Shown one piece after another: positions 44,015 to 56,200 of a stretch of DNA of 64,000 nt. The stretch comes from Pseudofrankia nepalensis (GTDB lineage Bacteria > Actinomycetota > Actinomycetes > Frankiales > Frankiaceae), in assembly GCF_016786305.1 (NCBI RefSeq), contig NZ_JADWYV010000004.1, one strand, 5' to 3'. The position numbers were made by a program, and so were the translations under genes. Numbering within the stretch: position 1 is the first letter of the stretch; the number at the start of each line of letters is the position of its first letter. The notes beneath the pieces are model-generated. The model searched no databases. It was not told the DNA's origin and worked only from the letters and a program-made list of their open reading frames with translations.

Positions 44015-44463
44015 CGAACCCGCTTCCCGAGCCCGTGATGCCGATCGAGGTGCTCCTCGTCGAAGACGACCCCGGCGACGTGCTGATGACCCGGGAGGCG
44101 TTCGAGGACCACAAGGTCAAAAACAACCTGCACGTCGTCAGCGACGGCGTCGAGGCGCTGAGCTTCCTGCGCGGCGAGGGGGAGTACACCGGCAGTCCCC
44201 GGCCCGACCTGATCCTGCTCGACCTCAACCTCCCGCTCAAGGACGGCCGGGAGGTGCTGGCCGAGGTCAAGTCGGACAACAAGCTGCGGCGCATCCCGGT
44301 GATCGTGCTGACCACGTCCGAGGCCGAGGAGGACGTGCTGCGCAGCTACGACCTGCACGCCAACGCCTACATCACCAAGCCCGTGGACTTCGAGCGGTTC
44401 GTCGACGTCGTCCGGCACATCGACGACTTCTTCATCAGCGTGGTCCGCCTTCCTGGCCACTGA
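44011..44463 (+). CDS. Single-domain response regulator (Rcp1-like)
   Basis: This 150-residue protein is only a receiver: LLVEDDPGDVLM at the N terminus, phospho-acceptor Asp71 in LLDLNLPLKDGR, VLTTS and the conserved Lys in ITKPVDF. Rcp1-type receivers pair with kinases such as the preceding gene product and relay or buffer phosphate. AAGGAG lies 4 bases before the GTG. No output domain is present. It closes the three-gene operon. Confidence 0.93.
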   Translation: MTNPLPEPVMPIEVLLVEDDPGDVLMTREAFEDHKVKNNLHVVSDGVEALSFLRGEGEYTGSPRPDLILLDLNLPLKDGREVLAEVKSDNKLRRIPVIVLTTSEAEEDVLRSYDLHANAYITKPVDFERFVDVVRHIDDFFISVVRLPGH

Positions 44464-44560
44464 CCGTCACGGCGCGTCACACACGGCCGGCGGCACGGGA
44501 CCACACACCGGTCAGGAATGGAGAAGCGCGGATCCCTGGGCCGCCGTTAGCGTGGCTGCC

Positions 44561-46978
<2,418 letters not shown>

Positions 46979-47106
46979 GTACCTGCTGCTGGCGCGGGCC
47001 GCCGTTGGGCCATTCGGCGGATGACGGCGGCGCGGGCCGTTACCGTCGGAGTATCGGCGCCCTCCAACGCCCGGACAGGGGACGAAACCTCCCACGCCAA
47101 CACACC

Positions 47107-47125
47107 TTAGGTTAGCCTTCCTTTA
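47107..47125. promoter_or_regulatory. DtxR/IdeR-like iron box before the siderophore-interacting gene
   Basis: TTAGGTTAGCCTTCCTTTA agrees at 14 of 19 positions with the IdeR/DtxR consensus TTAGGTTAGGCTAACCTAA. It is 28 bases before the start of the flavin reductase. Repression by an iron-loaded regulator is expected. Confidence 0.75.
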
Positions 47126-47140
47126 TCGGTCAGACCGATA
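47124..47140. promoter_or_regulatory. 17-bp perfect palindrome adjoining the iron box
   Basis: TATCGGTC-A-GACCGATA is a perfect palindrome immediately after the iron box and before GGAGGAGG. It could be a second regulator site or an mRNA hairpin over the leader. Confidence 0.5.
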
Positions 47141-47153
47141 GGAGGAGGGTGTC

Positions 47154-48059
47154 GTGGCAGGGATCCGGCAGGAGATCCGCCGCATCACGCGAACCGGATC
47201 CGCTCGGCTCGCCTGCGTCGTCAGCGTCGAGTCCGTGACCGTCGTGTCCCCCGGCTTCGCCAGGGTCACCGTTCGCGGCGACGGGCTCGACGCGTACCGC
47301 GACGTCATGCCCGCCGACGCGTTCAAGGCGATGCTCCCCCCGGACGCGCGGTCAACCGTCGACGGCGTCGAATGGGACGCGAACGGCCTGCCCCGGTGGC
47401 CGTCCACGGGCCGCGCGCCGCTTCCCCGGGCGTTCACCGTCCGCCGGTTCGATCCCGCCGCCCGGCGCATCGAGTTCGACGCCATGCTGCACGCCGGTGG
47501 ACTCGTCCGGTCCTGGCTGGACCGGGCAAGGCCGGGCGCGACCATCGGCCTCATCGGGATGCGGCGGGACTTCTACGCCGGGGACGGGGTGACCCGCCAT
47601 GTGATCGCCGCCGACTCGAGCGCGCTGCCCGCGGTGGCGGCCATCGTCGAGTCCCTGGACCCGGGCGTCCGGGCGACGGTCTACCTCGCGGTCGACCACG
47701 ACGCCGACCTGGCGCTCGTGCCCGCGCGCGACGGCGTCGAGGTCGTTCGGGTGGCCGGCGGTTCGCCCGCCGGCGCGGGCTCACCGCTGGAGAAGGCGCT
47801 GCGCGAGCGTGAGCGCCCGGGCGGGCGCGTCCAGGCCTGGCTCGCCGCCGAGGCCGGCGTGGTCCGGGCGCTGCGCCGGTGGGCCCTGGCGGATCTCGCC
47901 GTCTCGATCGACGACCTGCATGCCACCGCCTACTGGAAGGCCGGCCTGGACAGCGACGCCCGCGACGGGGCCGACCTCGTGCGCTACGGGTCCGAGCTGG
48001 CGGCCGGCGGCGACCCGACGGACCCGGGACTCCGCGAGCGCGTCGAGCTCGAGGTCTGA
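47154..48059 (+). CDS. Siderophore-interacting protein (FAD-dependent ferric reductase)
   Basis: This 301-residue protein of the SIP family has a FAD-binding barrel (residues about 20-140, with RAFTVRRFD) and an NAD(P)H-binding C-terminal domain (ADSSALPAV near residue 155, VQAWLAAEAGVVRALRRW). It releases iron from imported ferric siderophores in the cytosol by reduction. A GTG start follows GGAGGAGG. An IdeR-like iron box precedes it. It is the first gene of the iron-regulated region and shares regulation with the NRPS operon that follows. Confidence 0.92.
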   Translation: MAGIRQEIRRITRTGSARLACVVSVESVTVVSPGFARVTVRGDGLDAYRDVMPADAFKAMLPPDARSTVDGVEWDANGLPRWPSTGRAPLPRAFTVRRFDPAARRIEFDAMLHAGGLVRSWLDRARPGATIGLIGMRRDFYAGDGVTRHVIAADSSALPAVAAIVESLDPGVRATVYLAVDHDADLALVPARDGVEVVRVAGGSPAGAGSPLEKALRERERPGGRVQAWLAAEAGVVRALRRWALADLAVSIDDLHATAYWKAGLDSDARDGADLVRYGSELAAGGDPTDPGLRERVELEV

Positions 48060-48262
48060 GCCGCGCGGCCCGGTCCGGCCGAGCAAGGCGCCAGATCGGG
48101 CCGCGGGATCCGCGCGACGCAGGCAGGGCAGCCGTATCCCGACCGGGCATCGATCTTCTGGACATCGTCCGGGTCCGGCTCCGAGGTGGCATCTCCTCCC
48201 GGACGCCCAGCGCGCCGAGGCGCGCGAATGGTACCGCTACCACCCGAAAGATGACGCCGAGG

Positions 48263-48281
48263 TTTGGTTAAGTTAACCTAA
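48263..48281. promoter_or_regulatory. DtxR/IdeR-like iron box before the NRPS operon
   Basis: TTTGGTTAAGTTAACCTAA agrees at 16 of 19 positions with the IdeR/DtxR consensus. It lies 28 bases before the first gene of the NRPS transcription unit and supports iron-repressed expression of the whole pathway. Confidence 0.85.
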
Positions 48282-48309
48282 GGCAACTCGGCTGGTTTCG
48301 GGAGGTGTG

Positions 48310-49200
48310 GTGAAGATCGGTTTTGTCGGACTCGGCACGATGGGACGCCCCATGGCCAGGCGGCTGCTGGCCGCGGGCCACGAGCTGGCGTGCGCGTCCC
48401 GGTCCCCCGGGCCCGTGCGCGAGCTCGCCGCCCTCGGGGCACAACCCCTGCCGACCGCCGCCGACGTCGTGGCGCGATCCGAGATCACTTTCCTGTGCCT
48501 GCCGGACGACGAGGCGGTCCGCTCGGTCGTCAGGGAATGCCTGCCGGTCGTGCGCGGCCGCGTGATCGTCGACCACTCGACAGTCGGCCCCGCCACCGAG
48601 ACGCAACTGGGCGAACTCGTGCGGGAGGCGGGCGGCCACTACCTCGACGCACCCGTCTCGGGCGGGCCGCAGGGCGCCGAGGCCGGCACGCTGGCCGTCA
48701 TGGTCGGCGGCGACCCGGACGTCTTCGAGACGGCGCGCCCGGTCATCGACGCCTACGCCGGCTACCTCGCCCTCGCGGGCGACGTCGGCGCCGGCCAGGT
48801 CGTCAAGCTCTGCAACCAGGTGCTGGTGTGCGCCCAGCTGCTCACGCTCGCCGAATGCGCCGAGCTGGCCCAGTCCTCCGGAGTGGACCCCCAGGCGCTG
48901 CACGACGCGCTCGCCCACTCCACCGGCGACAGCTTCATCGCGCGCTCCCGGTTCCCCGTGCCGGGGGTGGCGCCGCACAGCCCGGCCTCCAACGACTGGC
49001 GGCCGGACTTCACGACGGCGCTGATGCACAAGGACATCGACCTCGCCTGGGCCCACGGCAACCGGGTCGGCGCCCCGCCGCTCTCGGCACTGCGCGTCCT
49101 CGACCTGCTCGCCCAGAACATCCGGTCCGGCAACGCCGGGCTCGACTTCTCCTCCTTCGCCACGCTGGTGCCGGACCGCCCCCGGCAGGAGACGCGCTGA
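48310..49200 (+). CDS. NAD(P)-binding beta-hydroxyacid dehydrogenase-like enzyme
   Basis: This 296-residue protein belongs to the 6-phosphogluconate/3-hydroxyisobutyrate dehydrogenase family. It has IGFVGLGTMGRPMARRL, the substrate-binding DAPVSGGPQGAEAG segment near residue 118, and the catalytic Lys in KLCNQVL near residue 172. It reduces or oxidises a beta-hydroxyacid. A GTG at 48310 is preferred with GGGAGG 4 bases upstream. It lies directly behind an iron box and 181 bp before the siderophore N-acyltransferase, so it may supply a building block; that role is inferred and unusual for siderophore clusters. Confidence 0.85.
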   Translation: MKIGFVGLGTMGRPMARRLLAAGHELACASRSPGPVRELAALGAQPLPTAADVVARSEITFLCLPDDEAVRSVVRECLPVVRGRVIVDHSTVGPATETQLGELVREAGGHYLDAPVSGGPQGAEAGTLAVMVGGDPDVFETARPVIDAYAGYLALAGDVGAGQVVKLCNQVLVCAQLLTLAECAELAQSSGVDPQALHDALAHSTGDSFIARSRFPVPGVAPHSPASNDWRPDFTTALMHKDIDLAWAHGNRVGAPPLSALRVLDLLAQNIRSGNAGLDFSSFATLVPDRPRQETR

Positions 49201-49381
49201 CCGTCACCGACTGCCGCTGATCGCCGCTTCCCCCCGGGACACGGGATCACCGTGGGCGCCTGCCCACGGCACCAGCCGGCCCGCCCCGGCCCAGGAGGCC
49301 GAGGCCGCACCACCGCCGCCTCCCGGCCACCGCGGCCGGCCGCGGCCACCCGGAGTCCGATCCTCACGGAGGTCATCAACC

Positions 49382-50074
49382 ATGCCCGCGCAATCCGCGC
49401 CCGCCGCGACGGCGGCCACCGAGTCCGACGAGGACAATCTCCTGCCACGGCTGCGGGTAGCGGGCCTCTCCCCCCAGGTCCTCGCGGTCCCGGCGCCGCC
49501 GCTGCCGACGATGCCGGCGCCGTTCGACCTGCGGCTCGCCGACCCCGACGCCGACGCCGAGCTGGTGTCGGAATGGATGAGCCACGACCTGCTGATCCAC
49601 ACCTGGAACTCCGCCTGGCCGGCCGAGCGCTGGCGGCGCTACATCCGGGCGCAGCTGGACAGTGACTTCTCCCGTCCGCTGATGCTGAGCTACGAGGGCA
49701 CCACGGTCGGCTACCTGGAGCTGTACCGGGCGTCCCGGGACACGATCTCCACCTTCTACGCCGCCGACCCCTGGGACCTAGGCCTGCATGCCGCGGTCGT
49801 GGTGCGCTCGGCCATGCCCGCCAGCGGCGTCGCCGACGGCCTGCGCGGCCTCGTGGAGGGCGCGTTCCGCGCGGAGGCCCGCTGCCGCCGGGTCATGTTC
49901 GAGCCCGACCACCGCAACACCCCCGCCCGGCTGGTCTGCGAGCGGGCCGGCTGCCAGCAGCTGGGCATGCACCACATGCCCACCCGCAAGATCGCGCTGT
50001 ACGCCTTGCCGCGCGACCCGAACGACGCACCGCCCGCCTACCAGAGCCTCGAGGCCTCCGCGCCCGCCGGCTGA
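49382..50074 (+). CDS. MbtK/IucB-like siderophore N-acyltransferase
   Basis: This 230-residue GNAT-fold enzyme matches the group that acylates the N-hydroxy side-chain amine of lysine or ornithine during hydroxamate siderophore assembly. Seen are TWNSAWPAERW, VGYLELYRASRDTISTFYAADPWDLGLHAAVV (broken into strands here as VGYLELYRA and DLGLHAAVV) and RVMFEPDHRN. The first 45 residues are a disordered extension. GGAGG precedes the ATG. No N-hydroxylating monooxygenase (Orn/Lys) is in the window, so the hydroxylation step must be encoded elsewhere. It immediately precedes the NRPS genes. Confidence 0.85.
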   Translation: MPAQSAPAATAATESDEDNLLPRLRVAGLSPQVLAVPAPPLPTMPAPFDLRLADPDADAELVSEWMSHDLLIHTWNSAWPAERWRRYIRAQLDSDFSRPLMLSYEGTTVGYLELYRASRDTISTFYAADPWDLGLHAAVVVRSAMPASGVADGLRGLVEGAFRAEARCRRVMFEPDHRNTPARLVCERAGCQQLGMHHMPTRKIALYALPRDPNDAPPAYQSLEASAPAG

Positions 50075-50278
50075 CCGTGTTCCTGCCCGCCGGCCCGCCG
50101 CGCCGCGTCATCCCGCGAGACGGCCGGAAGGCGGGCAGGAACCGGGCGGGCGGCGCCCCGGGGCCGCGCGCTCGCCTGGTCACCGCCGCGCGGGAGCCAC
50201 CTCACGAACGCCCGTCCACCACCGCCGTACCCAGACAACGTGACCAGCTGACTTCGCGGAGCCGGAGGCCGAAAAGGC

Positions 50279-53200
50279 ATGGGGAACGACACCGACCGCA
50301 GGCTCGCCCTGCTGCGACGAACCATTGCCGAACGCGGCCTCACCCGCCAGGAGCCGGCCGCCGCGCCGCCCCCGCGCCGGGGCGGCGACGCCCGCTACCC
50401 CCTGTCGTCCGGCCAGCGCCGCATGTGGTTCCTGTACCAGGTCGACACCGACCGCGCCGACCTGAACGTCGGCGTGGCCATGCGGCTGTCCGGCCCGCTG
50501 GACCAGGACCGGCTGGCCCGCGCGGCGACCGCCGTGGCCGACCGCCACGAGATCCTGCGCACCACCTATCACGTGGACGCCGACGGCCTCCCCTACCAGG
50601 TCGTCCACGTCGAGCCGGCGCTCCGGCTCGCCGCCGACGACCTGCGCCCGCTGCCGCCGGACGGCCAGGACCAGCGCGTGCACGCGCTCGCCGCGGACGA
50701 GTTCGCCCGCCCGTTCGACCTGACCCGCGACGCGCCGCTGCGGCTGACCCTGCTGCGCACCGGCGACGACGAGCATGTCCTGCTGCTGGTCGCGCACCAC
50801 ATCGCGTGGGACGACGACTGCTGGGAGCCGTTCTTCGCCGACCTCTCCCAGGCGTACCAGGCGGGCGCCGCCGACCCGGCCCCGCCCGCGCAGTACCTCG
50901 ACCTGCAGGTCCTCGGCCCGTCGGCGCGCCCCGGTGGCGAGGCCGACGCCGCGGACCTCGCCTACTGGCGGGACGCGCTCGCGGGGTCGATCGAGCCCCT
51001 CGAGCTGCCCGGCGCGCCCGGCGCGCCGGCCCCCACCGGCCCGATCGGCGCCGCCGGCGCGCGCGGGCACAGTCAGGTGGGCCTGCCCGCCGAGGTCGCC
51101 GCCGAGATCCGCTCGCTGGCCCGGTCGCTGCGGGCCAGCCCGTTCGCCGTGCTGACCGCCGGGTTCGCCGCCCTGATGCACCGCGCCACCGGCGCCGGCG
51201 ACCTGGTCGTCGTCACGCCGGTCGTCGACCGGCCCGGCCGGCACGCGGCGGGCGCGCTCGGGTACTTCGGCAACACGCTGCCCCTGCGCGTCCAGGTCAC
51301 GTCGCCCGCTTCCTTCCAGGCGCTCGTCGAGCACACCCGCGACGTGTGCGCCGGGGCCTTCGCCCATCAGGGCGTCGGCCTGGAGCGCATCGTCGCCGAG
51401 GCGCTCGCCGACCGGGGCGACGGCCTGGACACGCTGGCCCGCGTCGGGTTCGGCGCGCGCTCCGGCGCGTGGACGGGGCTCGCCGTACCCGGCCTGCGCT
51501 CCGAGCGGCTCGACCTGCACGGCGCCGTCGCGCAGCTGCCGTTCGAGGTGATGGCGCAGCCGACCGCCGACGACTCCTGGCTGCTGGAGGCGACCTACCA
51601 GGCCGACGTCGTGTCCGGCCCGGTGGCCGGCCTGCTGCTCGAGCAGCTCGTCGTCCTGCTCACCGCGGCGGTCCGCCACCCGGACACCCCCGTCGGCGAC
51701 CTGCCGGTGCTGAGCGATCGGCGCCGCGCCGAGCTCGTCGGCTTCTCGACCGGCCGGCCCGGCACGCTCGTGGCGCCGACGCTGCCGGACTTCGTCGCCC
51801 GGCAGGCCCGGCGCACCCCGGACTCTCCGGCCGTGGTGACCTCCGAGGGCACCCTGACCTACGCCGAGCTGACCGCGCGCGCCTACCGGCTCGCGCACCG
51901 GCTGATCCGCCAGGGCATCGGCACCGAGGACCTCGTGGCGCTGCGCTACCCGCGCGGCCTGGACATGGTGGTCGCGACGCTCGGCGTCGTCGCCAGCGGC
52001 GCCGCCTACCTCCCCGTCGATCCCGAGTATCCGGCGGACCGGATCGAGTACATGCTGGCCGACGCCCAGCCTCGCCTCGTCCTGGACGGGCCGCTGGACC
52101 TCGACCCGCTGGACCTCGACGGCCCGGCGGACCTGGACGACCCGCCGCTGCCCGACACCGAGCCCACGGACGCCGACCGGGTCAGGCCGCTGCTGCCGGA
52201 CAACACGGCGTACGTCATCTACACCTCGGGCTCGACGGGCGCCCCCAAGGGAGTGCCCGTCTCGCACGCGGCGATCTGCGGCCACCTGTCGTGGCTCGCC
52301 GAGGAGTACCCGGTCGGGGCCGACGACGCGCTGCTGCAGGTGGCCTCGCCCAGCTTCGACGTGTCGGTCGGCGAGCTGTTCGGGCCGCTGTGCGTCGGCG
52401 CGCGCCTCGTCATCCCGCGCCCCGGCGGCCTGCAGGACCTGCCGTACCTGACCGCGCTACTCAACGAGGAGCGCATCAGCTGGATGCACTTCGTCCCCTC
52501 GCTGCTCGACCTGTTCCTGAGCCTGCCAGGCACGGCGGACTGGAAGTCGCTGCGCCTGGTTCCCATCGGCGGCGAGGCGCTGTCCGGCGAGCTCGCCGAC
52601 CGGTTCCGGCGCACGTTCGACGCCAGCCTGCACAACTTCTACGGCCCCACCGAGACGACGCTCGCCGCGACCCGCTACATCGTGGACGCGGCGCAGGGCA
52701 CCCGCACCGTGCCGATCGGCTCCCCCAAGGGCGACACCCAGGTCTACGTCCTCGACGACCGGCTGCGGCTGGTGCCGCCCGGCACGGTCGGGGAGATCTA
52801 CATCGGCGGCGGCCAGCTGGCCCGCGGCTACCTGCGCCGGCCCGGCCTGACCGCGTCCCGGTTCGTCGCCGACCCGGTCCGGCCGGGCGGCGGCCGGGTG
52901 TACCGCACCGGCGACCTGGGCCGCTGGAACGCCGACGGCGAGCTGGAGTTCGTCGGCCGCGCCGACGAGCAGGTGAAGATCCGCGGGTTCCGGGTGGAGC
53001 TGGGCGAGATCGGGGCCGTCCTCGCCCGCCACCCCGAGGTGCGCCAGTGCGTCGTCGTCGCCACCACGGCCGAGCGGCTGGGGACCGTCCTCGTCGCCTA
53101 CGTGGTGCCCGAAAGCCACCGGTCCGCCGAGCGCTGGCAGCGCGAGTGGGCCGGCCCCGACGGGCTGGAGGGGCAGCTGCGCGACCATCTCGCCCGCGCG

Positions 53201-56200
53201 CTGCCCGCCCACATGGTGCCGACCGCGTTCGTCCGGGTCGGCCAGATCCCCGTCACGGCCAACGGCAAGGTCGACCGGGCGGCCCTGCCCGCCCCGGACC
53301 TGGACACGCGCCGGCCCGACCGTGAGCCGTCGACGGCGACCGAGCGGCTCATGTGCGCCGCCTTCGCCGAGACGCTCGGCCGCGACCAGGTGGGCGTGGA
53401 CGCCGGATTCTTCGAGCTCGGCGGGCATTCGCTGCTGGCCACCTCGCTCCTGTCCGCGGTCGAGACCCGCATCGGCGTGCGGCTACGGCTCGCCGACGCG
53501 TTCGAGGCGCCCACCCCGGCCGGCCTCGCCGCGCTCGTCGACGCCCGGCTGGCCGGCGCCGCCCCGGACCGCCCCGAGCTGCCGCGGATCGTCGCCCGCC
53601 CCGACCGCCCCGAGCGGCCGCCGCTGTCGTTCGCCCAGCTGCGCCAGTGGGTCGGCTACCGGGTCGACGGGCCGCGCAGCACCTACAACATCCCGTTCGC
53701 CGCCAGGATCGAGGGCGAGCTCGACGTCGCCGCCCTCGGCGCGGCGCTGGGCGACCTGACCGACCGGCACGAGGTGCTGCGCACCAGCTACCCGGACGTC
53801 GACGGCGTGCCCCACCAGGAGATCTGGCCGGCGTTCCGGCCGGACCTGTCGGTCGTCGACCTGGCAGGGGAGCCGGACCCGGAGGCCGCGGCGCGGACCC
53901 GGCTGGCGGGTCTCGCCGGGCACCTGTTCGACCTCGCCGCCGCGCCGCCGATCCAGGCGACCGTGCTGCGGGTGGGTCCCCGGCTGCACTGGCTGTCCGT
54001 GGTGGTCCACCACATCGCGGCCGACGAGTGGTCGGCGCCCGTGCTGTTCCAGGACATGATCACCGCCTACCGGGCCCGGCTCGGCGGCGCGGCCCCGGGC
54101 TGGGACCCGCTGCCCGTCCAGTACGCCGACTACGCCCTCTGGCAGCGCGACCTGTTCACCCCGCGCGCCCCCGAGACGCACTCGGACGACCCGGCGCGGC
54201 CGCTCGCGGCGCCGGACGGCGAGCCCCAGCTCGACACCGAGCAGGCCGCGTTCTGGAGCAGGACCCTGGCCGACCTGCCCGAGGACACCGCCGTGGGCCG
54301 CGACCGGCCCCGTCCCCGGGTCCAGTCCGACCAGGGCGACACCGTCCCGCTGCGGGTACCGCCGGCGCTGCGCCAGCGGCTCGCCGCGCTCGCCCGGGAG
54401 ACCGACGCGACCGAGTTCATGGTGCTGCAGACCGCCGTGGCGCTCACCCTGCACGCGCTCGGCGCCGGCACCGACATCCCGCTGGGCACGCCGGTCGCCG
54501 GCCGCACCCGCCCGGAGGTCGGCCAGACCGTCGGCATGTTCGTCAACACCCTGGTGCTGCGCAACGACCTGTCGGGCGCGCCGACCGGGCGGGAGCTGCT
54601 GCGGCGGACCCGCGCGCTGGCGCTCGACGCCCTCGCCCACCAGGACCTGCCGTTCGAGCGGCTGGTGGACGTGCTCAACCCGGCCCGCACCACGGCCCGC
54701 CACCCGCTGTTCCAGGTCCTGGTGCACCTGCGCGAGTCCGGGCTGCTCAGCGCGGCACTGGACGAGCGCGGCGCTACGCTGCGCACCGAGGCACCCACCG
54801 AGACCACGGCCAAGTTCGACCTGACGTTCGACTTCTACGCCGACGGCGACGGCTTCGGCGGCGGGATCAACTACCGGGTCGAGCTCTACGACCGGGCCAC
54901 CGCGCAGACCATGGCCGACCGCCTGCTGCGGGTGCTCGACGCGCTCGCGACGGCCCCCGACAGCCCGCTGCCCGCGATCGACGTGCTGTCCGCGGACGAA
55001 CGCGCCGCCGTGGTGGAGACGTGGAGCTGGCCCGACCCCGAGCCCGGCCCGACCCCCGAGCCCTTCCCGGCGACCGTGGCCGAGCTGCTCGCGCGGGCCC
55101 GCCGCGACGCGCCCACCGACCGGCTGGTGCGGTGCGGCGCGGCGACGATCGACCACGCGACGCTGCACGAGCACGCTGACCGGCTGGCCGGTCACCTGCG
55201 CGCGCTCGGCGCGGGCCCGGACGCCTTCGTCGCGGTGGCGCTCCCACGCACGCTCGACATGCTCGTGGCGCTGGTCGCCGTGATGAAGGCCGGCGCGGCC
55301 TTCCTGCCGCTCGACCTGCGGCTGCCCACCGAGCGGCTCGCCTTCATGCTCGCCGACGCGCGGCCCGTCTGCGTGCTCACCACCGAGGCGGTCGCCGCCC
55401 AGCTACCCCCGCCCGGCGGCGAAGCCGACGGCCACGGCTCAGTCGGCGGCGAAACCGACGGCCAGGTTCAGGCCGGCCGCGAGGCCGACGGCGCCGCCCC
55501 CGCTTCCCACTCGCCCCACGTGCTGCTCGACGACCCGGCCACCCAGGCCGCCATCGCCGCCGCCGGCCCGCCGCCGGCCGAGCTCGGCCTGCGCGGCGAC
55601 CACGCCGCCTACCTGCTGTTCACGTCCGGGTCGACCGGCGTGCCCAAGGGGGTCGTCGGCACCCAGCGCGCCATGGCCAACCGGCTCGCCTGGCAGCCCG
55701 GGCGCTACCCCGTCGACGACCCGGACGTCCGGCTCGCGCAGGGCGCGCTGAGCTTCCTCGACGGCCCGCTGGAACTGCTCGCAGCCGTCGCGGCCGGCGC
55801 GGAGATCCTGCTCGCCGACGACGAGCAGGCCCGCGACCTGTCGGCCCTGGCCGAACTCCTGCGGGCGCACCCGGTCGGCCAGGTGACGATGGTGGCGAGC
55901 GCCGTCAGCGCCCTCGTCGACACGGCGCCCGACGCCGTCGACTCGGTGCGCCGCTGGGTGTGCAGCGGCGAGCCGCTGCTCGACCCGCTGCTCGACCGGC
56001 TCGGCGCCGCCGCGCCCGACTGCCACCTGGTCAACTCCTACGGGGCGACCGAGACGGCCGGCGCCATGGTGCGCGCGACCGTCGAGCCGGGCCGGCTCGC
56101 CGCCGGCCGGCCGGTGCCAGGTGTGCGGATCGTCGTGGTCGACGAGGTGCTGCGCCCCGTGCCGCCGGGCACCGTCGGCGAGATCTGCGTGTCCGGCGCG

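Noticed and set aside
50077..53325. Rightward 1082-codon ORF overlapping the first NRPS
   Set aside because: It is a different reading frame of the same DNA, with Arg/Pro-rich composition; the NRPS frame has all core motifs.
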